A stretch of 64,000 nucleotides of DNA from the NCBI RefSeq assembly GCF_030547685.1, contig NZ_JAUOQM010000047.1, positions 62,001 through 126,000 of the forward strand, in the 5' to 3' direction. Both the position numbers and the translations under genes were made by a program. Positions 46,591 to 55,538 of the stretch are shown here, one piece after another. Below the pieces are notes generated by a model, which saw only the letters and a list, made by a program, of their open reading frames with translations, ran no database searches and was not told the DNA's origin. This DNA comes from Gilvimarinus sp. 2_MG-2023. GTDB lineage: Bacteria > Pseudomonadota > Gammaproteobacteria > Pseudomonadales > Cellvibrionaceae. The first letter of the stretch is position 1. Every line of letters begins with the position of its first letter.

Positions 46591-48000
46591 TTACAGAGAT
46601 TCGAGTATTGCCTCTATCGAGTCACCCACAAAAATTTGCGGTTGCGAGTGCTCGACGTCCTGATCCTGCTCCCACTGTTTAATATAGCTTTTGGCTTTCG
46701 CAAATGCCTTCACAAAACTATTCGTCTCTGGCAGTGCCTTGGAAAAATAAGCGCGACCAAAGTACGTCATAGTATCTGCATCGCCACAGCCAAAACTGGT
46801 GCGATCATGTCGGGCTGCGGTCAGTACCAAATGCTGCGGCGCCTTTAACTGATCGATAAATCCACCGGAATAACACGCTGATATAATAAGCACTTTGGGT
46901 GTAGCCGCTAGTGGGGCCAGTGCTGCAGTTAAGCTCTCGGGGGTGATGTCGAGAAAGTCATGGCTCGGCGCGGCTAAAGAAAATTCATGCTCTTGCGAGC
47001 CGTGGCTTGTGATATAAAGTAACAATATATCCTCTTCTGGCTGCATCACCTGACTCAGCTTGGCAACCGTCGCCTCAAGATTACCCGCAGTGGCAAGTGG
47101 CAGCTCATCCACTGACTCAGGCAAGTTACTCAAGGTCACGACTTGTTCGGCATCGAGCCAACGGCTTTGCAGTTGCTCGGCAATCGTACGCACCTCGGCA
47201 TCAAACACCCCTTGGGTGCCATCGCCGGCCAACAAAAGTGCGTACAGATCGACCTCGCCTGGCGCCGAAGCTCGAACGCCTTGTAAGGTTTGATTGAGGC
47301 GTTCTTCTTGCGAAAACAGTGCCTTTTCAAAAGCGACGCGTGCAGCTCGTGTTTGAGCTTTATCGGCAGCGACTGGCGACTGATTGCCCCAACGCCAACG
47401 CCCAGCATAATCCACCTCATCACGTGTTAAATCATACAACTCACCATACCCGTGGAAGTAACCATCCATCAACTCTCCGGTGTAGCGCCGTTGGTCGTCC
47501 TGCCAAACTCCGGCACCGTGGTAGTGCCACCCTTTAAACTCACCCGCGTAGGACACACCATCGGCACTTTGGTAGGTACCCAGGCCCGTGAGCTCGCCAG
47601 CAACAAAATCACCCTGATAGACATCACCCTCGGCGCTGTGATACTCCCCAGGGCCGTGAAATTCATCGGCCTTAAAGCCACCGACATAGTGCGAGCCATC
47701 TTCGCCTTGCCACCGTCCTTGGCCTTGCAATTGGCCGGTGACAAATTCGCCGCTAAAAACATCCCCACTCGCCAACGTTAGCGTGCCGCGCCCAGTCATA
47801 GTGCCGAGGTTAAATTCACCCTGATAACGATCGCCATTTGGCCATTGCAATACACCTTCGCCCGACAGCAAACCGTCAAGCAAAGAGCCTTGGTACTGTG
47901 AACCATCGGGTAACACGAGCTCATGCTCGGTGCTCTCACTCGGCTGAGCACACACTACAACAGGTAGCGAAAGCACCAGCACCAAAAAACTAATTTTCAT
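46591..48000 (-). CDS. Secreted MORN-repeat protein with C-terminal C13/caspase-like protease
   Basis: A two-part protein of 469 residues. A signal peptide (about 1-18, ending VCA) leads into about seven MORN repeats (residues ~25-190; units such as YQGEFNLGTMTGRGTL and YAGEFKGWHYHGAGVW). The C-terminal ~210 residues are a clan CD cysteine protease of the C13 (legumain-like) type, with the catalytic dyad H333 (YITSHGSQEH) and C376 (ISACYSGG). Clan CD enzymes cleave after Asn/Asp or act as transamidases. The gene overlaps the upstream DUF3592 gene by 11 bp. The operon runs divergently from pdsR/pdsS, raising the idea that this protease is what that system controls. Confidence 0.85.
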   Translation of the reverse strand: MKISFLVLVLSLPVVVCAQPSESTEHELVLPDGSQYQGSLLDGLLSGEGVLQWPNGDRYQGEFNLGTMTGRGTLTLASGDVFSGEFVTGQLQGQGRWQGEDGSHYVGGFKADEFHGPGEYHSAEGDVYQGDFVAGELTGLGTYQSADGVSYAGEFKGWHYHGAGVWQDDQRRYTGELMDGYFHGYGELYDLTRDEVDYAGRWRWGNQSPVAADKAQTRAARVAFEKALFSQEERLNQTLQGVRASAPGEVDLYALLLAGDGTQGVFDAEVRTIAEQLQSRWLDAEQVVTLSNLPESVDELPLATAGNLEATVAKLSQVMQPEEDILLLYITSHGSQEHEFSLAAPSHDFLDITPESLTAALAPLAATPKVLIISACYSGGFIDQLKAPQHLVLTAARHDRTSFGCGDADTMTYFGRAYFSKALPETNSFVKAFAKAKSYIKQWEQDQDVEHSQPQIFVGDSIEAILESL

Positions 48001-49729
48001 CAATCGCTACCCCAGTCAGCAGGCTGAGTGATTCTAAGGCTTGCTTGGCCACATCACGGCCGGCCAAATTAAATCCTACAGTAACTGGTTTGCCGGTGTG
48101 CCGCTTGGCAATTATTTTGTAAAACGTGGTGTGCGATTTACCAGATTGGGAGGTATAGCTTTCTTTCAGTGCCAAGGATTGAATACTGCTGCGCGGGTAG
48201 TGACGATTACCTAAACTCACCCCCAGTAAACGTCGGCGGGTCACCAGTTCGCTTTGATCAATTCGAACATCCAAACTGCACATTAAATAATAGATACCCG
48301 CCAATAGCATTGGGATACCAATCAAGGTAAAAATCCAACTGGGAAAATCATCGGCTGGAATCATAAACCCAACCCCAGCGAAAATCGCCCCAACTAATAT
48401 CAATGCCATTTTGCCACTTGGGTGACGCCAAGCGGGGTAATGTAAAATAATGCCACCGGGAATTTGCTCTACATTTAACACCGACTCAAGGGCTTCTTCT
48501 CGCGATTGTTGAGCCAGTATATTTTCCGTACTTAAACGCGAAAGAGCTGCTGCCTTTTGGCCGGTGGCAAAGACCGGAATTTCATATTGGCGAGAAAAAT
48601 CTGCACCCGGCAACTCACAGTCAACCACCAAACGCCACAGATGGTAGCTGCGGCTGGGCGTTTGCGATACGGGTAAATCACTGTCCACATCGAACAGAAT
48701 TTCCAGCCGAGTACCGGTGGCGCTAGCCTGCGTTTGAGCGACCCCCTCAGTTTGCCAAACCAGTGATTCGCGGCGCGAACGGTTTTTACCGCTGCCGGAC
48801 ATATAACTGCGCAAGCATTGTAATGACACATCAAAGCGATGATTAATCGAGTAAGGCAAGCGCACCTCGATACTGCCCCCTACATGCCCGCCCACAGCAC
48901 CGGGGTAAGGATCAAGTTGCAGCGGCGCCGGACCAAATCGGCGCCAACTTAAGGTGACCGAGACGGCCCAACCGATTAACCCCAAACCTACCGCGGGGAA
49001 TAACAGCGCAACCAAAGCGATCAACTCGCCTTTTAAGGCCGCATTGACGCCGCCAATACCGGCGGGTATGGCAATCGCATTCCACGCAATGGCAACTCCC
49101 CAGCTAACATAAAGACTGGTTTTCCCATTGCTTTTGATTTCCTTGTGGGCCCAATCGCGTCGTTCAAGCCAAGGGCGATCACCCAGCTCTCGCCCTTGGT
49201 TGGGCATTTTATCGGTCGGCGCACACAGACAATAAACAATAATACCGCCCCCTACCCCACCGAAAACAATCACAAAGATCATGCTAAAGCCAATCATTCC
49301 CCAGCGCACATCTCGATTAAGAATTGCTTGGCTGGGTTGATCGGGGTCTACCCATGCCTGCACTGACTGGCCTTGGTTTAACGCCCGCTGTAATCGGCTC
49401 GATTCCCGCTGGTGGTAGTCACCCACGTTATCAAAGCCATCGGTTAGACCCACGCGCGATGCCATAAACGGCTGCCCATTAAACGAGTATTGATAACTTG
49501 CCGTGACCTTATACGTAATAGAGCCATCGGAGGTGCCGCGCTTAAGATCAACCTGAATCAGCTGTGCTGATACCGGTTGCCATGACTCCACCGCCCATTT
49601 ATCAACCAGTGTGCCGGCCACCCCCCAAAAGAACATGCCCACGCCCACAGCGGCAAATGGCAAGCCAAACAATATCATCAACCAGCGCTCTTTTAATTTT
49701 GCTAACAGCGAGCTTTTTTCTTTAGCCAC
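47990..49729 (-). CDS. DUF3592-containing membrane protein
   Basis: A polytopic membrane protein of 579 residues. It has a helix near 16-36, the DUF3592 module (WQPVSAQLIQVDLKRG; VGDYHQRE; VDPDQPSQAILNRD), a helix near 137-157, two more around 205-255, a soluble beta-rich domain, and two helices near 445-480 before a final PH-like part. The function is unknown. A GTG start is used with AAGGAG 8 nt upstream. Coupled translation with the MORN/C13 protein suggests the two act together at the envelope. Confidence 0.8.
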   Translation of the reverse strand: MAKEKSSLLAKLKERWLMILFGLPFAAVGVGMFFWGVAGTLVDKWAVESWQPVSAQLIQVDLKRGTSDGSITYKVTASYQYSFNGQPFMASRVGLTDGFDNVGDYHQRESSRLQRALNQGQSVQAWVDPDQPSQAILNRDVRWGMIGFSMIFVIVFGGVGGGIIVYCLCAPTDKMPNQGRELGDRPWLERRDWAHKEIKSNGKTSLYVSWGVAIAWNAIAIPAGIGGVNAALKGELIALVALLFPAVGLGLIGWAVSVTLSWRRFGPAPLQLDPYPGAVGGHVGGSIEVRLPYSINHRFDVSLQCLRSYMSGSGKNRSRRESLVWQTEGVAQTQASATGTRLEILFDVDSDLPVSQTPSRSYHLWRLVVDCELPGADFSRQYEIPVFATGQKAAALSRLSTENILAQQSREEALESVLNVEQIPGGIILHYPAWRHPSGKMALILVGAIFAGVGFMIPADDFPSWIFTLIGIPMLLAGIYYLMCSLDVRIDQSELVTRRRLLGVSLGNRHYPRSSIQSLALKESYTSQSGKSHTTFYKIIAKRHTGKPVTVGFNLAGRDVAKQALESLSLLTGVAIDEN

Positions 49730-49818
49730 TGGGGCATCTCCTTTTTGGCTTGATCATCGGGCGTTAAAATAACATCATGCGCAATTCCCTTACGTTACGC
49801 AATGCACGGAATACATCC

Positions 49819-50514
49819 ATGGCCCGCACCATCGCAATCGTTGAAGACGAACAAGCCATCGCTGACAACTATAAAGACGCCTTTAGCCGCCTTGGCTTTC
49901 AGGTAGAGCACTACTTGGATCGCCCCTCGGCTCAAGCGGCGTTCGATATTAAGCTGCCCGACCTGGCGGTGATTGATGTCGGGCTGGGTGACGATATTGA
50001 AGGCGGTTTTGAGCTGTGTCGCAGTTTGCGCACTCTGGCCCCCAACCTGCCGATCGTGTTTCTGACCGCTCGCGATGATGAGTTCGATGTAATCTCGGGG
50101 CTGCGCTTGGGGGCCGACGATTATTTAACCAAAGACATCAGCCAGGCCCATATGCTGGCGCGCATTCATGCGCTGTTTCGCAGGGTGGATGCCATGCGAG
50201 CCCCTACCCAGCAAGACGACACCCTGGAGCGCGGTAAGCTGCTAATTAACTCGTCCCGCATGAGCGTCAGCTGGGGTGAATCGGCGATTGACTTAACCGT
50301 CACCGAATTCTGGATTTTGTACGCCTTGGCTAAACATCCAGGGCATGTCAAAAACCGTCAGCAACTGATGGATGCCGCTAACGTAGTACTGGATGACAAC
50401 ACGATTACCTCACACATCAAACGTATCCGCCGCAAATTCAGCGCCGCCGACTCAAGCTTCGATCACATACAAACCGCCTACGGCATGGGCTATCGCTGGC
50501 AGAGCGCAACGTGA
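49819..50514 (+). CDS. pdsR: Response regulator of the proteobacterial dedicated sortase system type (PdsR)
   Basis: OmpR-family regulator, 231 residues. The receiver has the acidic pair in IVEDEQ, phospho-acceptor in VIDVGLGDDIEGG and lysine in LTKDISQ. The C-terminal winged helix ends with HIQTAYGMGYRWQ. The VIDVGLGDDIEGGFELC segment is characteristic of the PdsR family described with marine proteobacterial sortases. ATG at 49819 (ACGGA 8 nt upstream) is preferred over one 42 bp earlier. It overlaps pdsS by 4 bp. Confidence 0.85.
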   Translation: MARTIAIVEDEQAIADNYKDAFSRLGFQVEHYLDRPSAQAAFDIKLPDLAVIDVGLGDDIEGGFELCRSLRTLAPNLPIVFLTARDDEFDVISGLRLGADDYLTKDISQAHMLARIHALFRRVDAMRAPTQQDDTLERGKLLINSSRMSVSWGESAIDLTVTEFWILYALAKHPGHVKNRQQLMDAANVVLDDNTITSHIKRIRRKFSAADSSFDHIQTAYGMGYRWQSAT

Positions 50515-52724
50515 GATTACGCCAACAGCTGGCACTGCTCGCCCTGGCGGGGTTGCTGACTCCGGGACTTACGCTTTACTCGCTGCGTATATTCAACGAG
50601 CAAGCTAAAGCCAGCCACCTGAACCAGTTAACCGGTATTGCCCAAGCAGTAGCCGCCCGACTGGGCAATGACACCGAGCTGCTGACCCGCAGCGCCCTGG
50701 CTGATTCACCCCAACGTCCAGCGGGTAAAACCCTCTACAGCCATACCGATAACTCTAACCACTCATCAACAACCACGCCAAGCACACCGAGTCCTATCAC
50801 CGTAGACGGCTCTGCCGCTGATTGGCACCAACTGGCTATACCACCGCTGCCCCTACCCAGCGAGACTGCCTTAACAGCCCAATACCGTAGCCTTACCTCG
50901 GGCGAAAGAACCTATTTATTGATAGAGGTAGACGACAAGCAACGGCACTTTCACAATGCTGAAGCCCCGCACCACGATAAGCAGCCCTTATACCGCACTG
51001 ACAACCAAGATTTGGCCAGCGGAGACCATTTGCTGCTTTACGCCGGCGCCCAAGATCAACACTTACATATTTTGCGGGCAGAAGTACCGGGGCAGATGAC
51101 GGCGCTGTATCGCAATGCACTCGGTAAAGTTGTCACTCAAGAGGCTATTCAGGGCTTGTGGCGCGAAACGAACACTGGCTACCAGGTAGAATTGTCGCTG
51201 CCCACAAACATGACTCAAACCGCCATGGCTTTGGCCGCCGTAGATCAATCGCCCACAAACCCGCAACGCTCAGCCGGCACTCTGCCGCCCTATGCATTGA
51301 GTGCAGCGGGCCCCGACCCCGGTGTACTGCCGCCCGCTGTGGGCCAAATGATCCGCCCCGCGCAGTCGCTCAACAGCGCCCTAGAAGTGTTTACCCGCCC
51401 CAATACTCGCTTGAGCTTAATCGATAAACATCACTGGCAAAGAGGCCAGGCGGGAGAACTTGCAGACACTCACGCCTCACCAAGCATCACTCAGCGCCTG
51501 CTCGGCTCGATTATGAAAATGCCCCGACGCCCGACATTTGAGACCGCCTCAGGCCACTGGAACCATCCCGACATCTCTTATCCAAACCGCGAGCCGCGAG
51601 CATTTTGGGCGCGCGACCAAGACGCCTTAATAGCCACCGTAGCGGTGCCGCTTATTAGCTCCCACCTGCCGGCACTGGAGTCGCATCACCTAGGCAGCGT
51701 CATCATTGAGCAAAGAGTACAGCCCTGGCAATTGCTTGATCAAGACAGTATTAAACGTCTGCTCGCATCATCCCTGCTCGGCGGCGGCTTACTCCTACTG
51801 CTACTGCTGGGCTACGCCAGCTTTTTAAGTGCTCGCATCGCCAAGCTTAGCCGCGCCGCCAACCAAGCCAAGGGGCAAAACTTACCTGAGTCTCTATCAC
51901 ACTGGCCTCAATTCACCATCCAAGACGAAATAGCCGAACTGTCACAACACTATTACGAAGTGCTCACTCAACTGCAGGATCACAATCACTATTTGCGCAC
52001 ACTGACCGGCAAGCTATCCCACGAGCTGAGAACCCCTCTGGCGGTTGTCACCGGCTCGCTCGACAACCTCCAACAAAGCGAGGGCGAAGACGTTCACAAA
52101 TACACGCACCGCGCCCAGGCGGGTAGTGAGCGCTTAAGCTTTATTATCAGCGCCATGACCGAGGCCAGCCGGGTGGAGGCGAGCATTGCCAGTGCAGAGC
52201 TCGTTACCGTCAACTTGCAACAACTGATAAGTGATATCAGCCAAGCTTACTCATCGGCCTACCCCGCCCAGCGTTTTATGGTGGACATTCAACCGGCGAG
52301 CACCGGCACCTATGAGGTCAAGGTTGCCCCAGAGCTATTAGTGCAAATGCTGGATAAACTGGTCGATAACGCCGTAGGCTTCGCCCGCGACAACACCCCG
52401 GTTACCCTTGGCCTGAACTATCAATCCACTGAGCAAGATGGCGTACTCTTGGCACTGTCAGTCTGCAACCAAGGCCCCCGCCTACCCAACAATATGCAAG
52501 GACGGTTATTTCAGTCACTCACCTCGCACCGACCCCGCTCAGGTGGAGATACCCCCCACCTGGGGCTGGGGCTTTATATTGTCGAGCTAATTACCCGCTT
52601 TCACGGCGGTACAGCCACCGCCACTGACCTGCCCGATGGGGTAAAAGTTTGTGTTACGATACCGGCTCTGTACCCTGAACTAAATGCACAAAGACGCACA
52701 ACAAGTGTTGACAATACTTGTTAA
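50511..52724 (+). CDS. pdsS: Histidine kinase of the proteobacterial dedicated sortase system type (PdsS)
   Basis: Membrane histidine kinase of 737 residues. It has an N-terminal helix (about 5-25), a periplasmic region with a CBM9-like beta-sandwich (ITVDGSAADWHQL to LAAVDQ, about 95-245), and a second helix near 420-440. A HAMP-like linker is followed by HisKA (GKLSHELRTPLAVV) and HATPase (DKLVDNAVGFA; LGLGLYIVELITRFHGG). The layout, with a sugar-binding-like sensor module, fits the PdsS family. The GTG start overlaps the pdsR stop. No sortase or LPxTG-like substrate gene is in this window. Confidence 0.83.
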   Translation: MRLRQQLALLALAGLLTPGLTLYSLRIFNEQAKASHLNQLTGIAQAVAARLGNDTELLTRSALADSPQRPAGKTLYSHTDNSNHSSTTTPSTPSPITVDGSAADWHQLAIPPLPLPSETALTAQYRSLTSGERTYLLIEVDDKQRHFHNAEAPHHDKQPLYRTDNQDLASGDHLLLYAGAQDQHLHILRAEVPGQMTALYRNALGKVVTQEAIQGLWRETNTGYQVELSLPTNMTQTAMALAAVDQSPTNPQRSAGTLPPYALSAAGPDPGVLPPAVGQMIRPAQSLNSALEVFTRPNTRLSLIDKHHWQRGQAGELADTHASPSITQRLLGSIMKMPRRPTFETASGHWNHPDISYPNREPRAFWARDQDALIATVAVPLISSHLPALESHHLGSVIIEQRVQPWQLLDQDSIKRLLASSLLGGGLLLLLLLGYASFLSARIAKLSRAANQAKGQNLPESLSHWPQFTIQDEIAELSQHYYEVLTQLQDHNHYLRTLTGKLSHELRTPLAVVTGSLDNLQQSEGEDVHKYTHRAQAGSERLSFIISAMTEASRVEASIASAELVTVNLQQLISDISQAYSSAYPAQRFMVDIQPASTGTYEVKVAPELLVQMLDKLVDNAVGFARDNTPVTLGLNYQSTEQDGVLLALSVCNQGPRLPNNMQGRLFQSLTSHRPRSGGDTPHLGLGLYIVELITRFHGGTATATDLPDGVKVCVTIPALYPELNAQRRTTSVDNTC

Positions 52725-52735
52725 ACGGGTAAAAT
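52708..52735 (+). promoter_or_regulatory. Sigma70-type promoter of rpsT
   Basis: TTGACA, a 16-nt spacer and TAAAAT. It overlaps the last codons of pdsS and gives a leader of about 75 nt before rpsT. Confidence 0.75.
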
Positions 52736-52816
52736 GCCGCGTCTTTTACGGGCACTGTTACGTCTTGACGTCAGCCGCTCAGTAATACATTTTTTTGATT
52801 TAATAGGAGCAACACG

Positions 52817-53083
52817 GTGGCAAATTCACCTCAAGCCAAAAAACGTGCACGCCAGAATGAAAAAGCTCGCAAGCACAACGCCAGCCTGCGCTCCATGGTG
52901 CGCACCTACTTGAAGAAAGTGGATGCCGCCATTGAAGCAGGTGACGCCGAGAAAGCCAAAGAAGCCTACACAGCAGCTGTTCCAGTGCTGGATCGTGTAG
53001 CCGACAAAGGCGTATATCACAAAAATAAGGCTGCTCGCCACAAGAGCCGCCTGAATAGCAAAATTAAAGCACTGGCCTCCTAA
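52817..53083 (+). CDS. rpsT: 30S ribosomal protein S20
   Basis: Primary 16S rRNA-binding protein, 88 residues, starting [21 protein letters not shown] and with the usual long basic helices. It begins with GTG; E. coli rpsT also uses a non-AUG start linked to autogenous control, so the weak start may be functional here too. AGGAGC lies 8 nt upstream. Confidence 0.98.
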   Translation: MANSPQAKKRARQNEKARKHNASLRSMVRTYLKKVDAAIEAGDAEKAKEAYTAAVPVLDRVADKGVYHKNKAARHKSRLNSKIKALAS

Positions 53084-53100
53084 GCGGAAGCTGAGCTTGA

Positions 53101-53127
53101 AAAAAACCGGCTTAAGCCGGTTTTTTT
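53101..53127 (+). terminator. Rho-independent terminator of rpsT
   Basis: The stem AACCGGCTT / AAGCCGGTT is followed by seven T, 18 bp past the rpsT stop. A-runs on the other side would let it work in reverse as well. Confidence 0.9.
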
Positions 53128-53336
53128 GTGCCTGAGAATGACACGCCCCATAGCAGTAGACACGAAACTGCCTACGCAAATGCACCCCCTCCTCTTTTTC
53201 GCTGCCCGATCGTCTTAGCCACTCCCCATACTTATTTCTCAAAAACGTCACACAACCGCAATACCCGCGTCAGAAAACTTGGCTATAAATCTCCCGTCAC
53301 TTCGCTCATCAGGAGATACACCAAGGAGATCACCCC

Positions 53337-53615
53337 ATGCTGCCACGTGAACACTTTATCAAACAGCCTTACTACGGTATCAATGACCTTAAAGATACGG
53401 CCAGCCTGACCAGCGCCCAAATTCGCCTAATCAAAAAACACGGCTGCCTCATCAATGCATTGCTGCAGGACGAGGTTCTCAACCCCAATTTTGCCGACCT
53501 GCAAATACTCAAAGCCATTAACGGCAAAAATGCCCCCACCAACCCCGTGGTTCACGCCTGGCAGAAATACACCCAGCTAAAACAATCGCAAATCACCCTG
53601 AAAAATTCTGCCTGA
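53337..53615 (+). CDS. DUF413 / MaoP-like small protein
   Basis: A 92-residue protein resembling the DUF413 family, whose E. coli member MaoP helps organise the Ori macrodomain. Shared pattern: an aromatic-rich start (FIKQPYYGINDL), then LTSAQIRLIKKHGCLINALL and a late P-x-W-x-KY (NPVVHAWQKYTQL). It is more divergent than usual and lacks the common GDFT motif. An AAGGAGATC box precedes the ATG. Confidence 0.6.
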   Translation: MLPREHFIKQPYYGINDLKDTASLTSAQIRLIKKHGCLINALLQDEVLNPNFADLQILKAINGKNAPTNPVVHAWQKYTQLKQSQITLKNSA

Positions 53616-53624
53616 GCCCACAAA

Positions 53625-53655
53625 CCCCGCTAAGCCCAGCAGTGCTTAGCGGGTT
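53625..53655 (+). terminator. Hairpin downstream of the DUF413-like gene
   Basis: Perfect 10-bp arms, CCCGCTAAGC / GCTTAGCGGG, around an 8-nt loop, 10 bp past the stop codon. The following U-run is only two bases, so termination is probable rather than certain. Confidence 0.55.
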
Positions 53656-53711
53656 AATGCCAACAAATGCAAAACTCTGACACTGGATTTTACCTCTAGA
53701 TAGCAGTATGA

Positions 53712-53743
53712 TTGCGCTATCATTTGCCATTTTCGAAGCCAAT
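53712..53743 (+). promoter_or_regulatory. Shared control block upstream of the GPH transporter gene
   Basis: TTGCGCTATCATTTG is followed 5 bp later by TTCGAA and then by CCAAT. The same arrangement occurs at 59059-59090 between the LacI-family repressor and gluconokinase genes. TATCAT may be the -10 box, with the palindromic TTCGAA just past the start site as part of a LacI-type operator. Confidence 0.6.
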
Positions 53744-53781
53744 TAGCTCTCGAAAGCCAATAAGAAACCAGAGGCACTATC

Positions 53782-55407
53782 GTGACAGACAAAACTCCCA
53801 GCCAGAGACTGGCCAAACTCAGTTGGCGTGAACGTATAGGCTACGGACTGGGTGATGCCGGCTTTAACTTCTATTGGGCCATTATTGGCTCGTACTTAAT
53901 TTTCTTTTATACCGATATTTTTGGTATCAGCGCCGCGGCGGCAGCCACCATGGTAACCATTACCAAAATAGTGGATGCCTTTACCGACCCGGCTATGGGC
54001 GCTATTGCCGATAGAACCAAAACCCGCTGGGGGAAATTCCGCCCCTACTTATTGTTCGGCACACTGCCGATGATGGGCGCCGGGTTGCTCACCATGACTA
54101 CGCCCGACTTAGGCGAGAGCGGCAAACTAGTATGGGCCTATGCAACCTATATGATTTTAATGTTGACCTACACCGTACTCAACATGCCCTACAATTCATT
54201 ATCGGCCGTACTAACCGCCGACCCACAAGAGAGAAACACACTCAACAGTACCCGGTTTTTCTTTGCCTACTTTACCGGCATTATCGTAGGTGCCGCGACG
54301 CCTGAGTTAGCCGAATATTTCGGTAGCGGCGATCGCTATAGCCCTATCGGCTGGCAGATAACCATGAGCATCTATGCGGTTATTGCCTCCATTTTATTTG
54401 TGATTACATTTGCCACCACCCGCGAGCGTATTGCCCCGCCGGCACAACAAACCGCCGAACCACTGCAAGATTTAAAAACGTTATTCACCTGCAAGCCCTG
54501 GATAATTATTTTTATTCTCGCCATGGTGATTATGACCACCTTCACCTTGCGTGGCAGCTCCGCCACTTATTATTTTAAGTATTTTGTTGAACGCCCAGAT
54601 TTGCTTGGTGCGTATATCGGGCTGCAAGTATTAGGGTTGATGATTGGTGCCATGTCCGCCGCCACCCTTACCCGATACATGGACAAAGTAAAACTGTTAA
54701 TGATTTTAATGGGTGTTGTCAGCGTACTGTGTATTATTTTTGCTTTTGTCCCTAAGCCCAACGCCCTTGGTGTGGTTGATGTCAACGAAACCAATCGTAC
54801 CGAACTGCAAGCCCACGAACTTTTAGCAGAAGAACATCAAACCGGCGACAGCTACCGCTGGACGCGCTACGAAAAAGTCTTTTGGATAATCAAAGATCGG
54901 GTAGATTTAGCCGAAACATCGGCCACCTTATCGTTAACCACACAAAATAATGAAACAATCAGTGTTGTTAAAACTCGTGCCGATGGCAGCACACTCGACA
55001 GTGCCAGCATCCCCAATGAAATTATTTGGATGTTTATATTAAGCATGCTGATTTCATTGGCGTTGGGGCCAAAAGCCCCTATCACCTGGGCCATGTACGC
55101 CGACGTGGCCGATTATAACGAATGGAAGACCGGGCGCCGCGCCACAGGAATGACCTTTGCCGCCACAACTTTCTCGCAAAAAATAGGCAGCGCCATTGGT
55201 TCAGCGCTCATGCTATCGGTACTGGCCGCGCTGGGTTACCAAGCCAATCAGGCGCAATCAAATGCGTCACTGGACGGCATTGTGTATATGCAAACACTGG
55301 CCCCTGGTGCCTTTGCCTTTATTGCCATTATCGCACTGATGTTTTACGACTTAACCGGCGACAAGTTGACCGTTATACAGCGCGAGCTTGAGATTAAGCA
55401 TCAATAA
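53782..55407 (+). CDS. GPH-family (MelB-like) sugar symporter with extra domain
   Basis: Inner-membrane sugar/cation symporter of the glycoside-pentoside-hexuronide family, 541 residues. Twelve helices are visible; [24 protein letters not shown] after helix 2 is the family signature. It is longer than usual because residues about 324-411, between helices 8 or 9 and 10, form a polar insert (from [17 protein letters not shown] to SASIPNE). Its place ahead of a GH94 phosphorylase, and the same control block as the gluconokinase gene, suggest it brings in cellobionic acid or another cello-derived sugar. A GTG start is used. Confidence 0.88.
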   Translation: MTDKTPSQRLAKLSWRERIGYGLGDAGFNFYWAIIGSYLIFFYTDIFGISAAAAATMVTITKIVDAFTDPAMGAIADRTKTRWGKFRPYLLFGTLPMMGAGLLTMTTPDLGESGKLVWAYATYMILMLTYTVLNMPYNSLSAVLTADPQERNTLNSTRFFFAYFTGIIVGAATPELAEYFGSGDRYSPIGWQITMSIYAVIASILFVITFATTRERIAPPAQQTAEPLQDLKTLFTCKPWIIIFILAMVIMTTFTLRGSSATYYFKYFVERPDLLGAYIGLQVLGLMIGAMSAATLTRYMDKVKLLMILMGVVSVLCIIFAFVPKPNALGVVDVNETNRTELQAHELLAEEHQTGDSYRWTRYEKVFWIIKDRVDLAETSATLSLTTQNNETISVVKTRADGSTLDSASIPNEIIWMFILSMLISLALGPKAPITWAMYADVADYNEWKTGRRATGMTFAATTFSQKIGSAIGSALMLSVLAALGYQANQAQSNASLDGIVYMQTLAPGAFAFIAIIALMFYDLTGDKLTVIQRELEIKHQ

Positions 55408-55490
55408 AACGATCGCATATAAATGTTGTCACAGACAGCTCAAAGAGATTAACAACCAGCAGTCACAATCGACACAATCATCCTCCCTTT

Positions 55491-55523
55491 GAGCGTCTCA
55501 ACCGAGGTTGGGCGCTCTTTTTT
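55491..55523 (+). terminator. Terminator hairpin directly upstream of the GH94 gene
   Basis: The arms GAGCGTCTCAACC and GGTTGGGCGCTC, with six T following, end only 15 bp before the GH94 ATG. No promoter fits between the hairpin and the start codon. Transcription into GH94 must therefore read through, making this a possible attenuator. Confidence 0.7.
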
Positions 55524-55538
55524 ATCTACGAGGCAATC

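Noticed and set aside
53128-53409. 93-codon frame overlapping the start of the DUF413-like gene
   Set aside because: Starts inside the rpsT terminator area, lacks a ribosome binding site, and conflicts with the better-supported gene at 53337.
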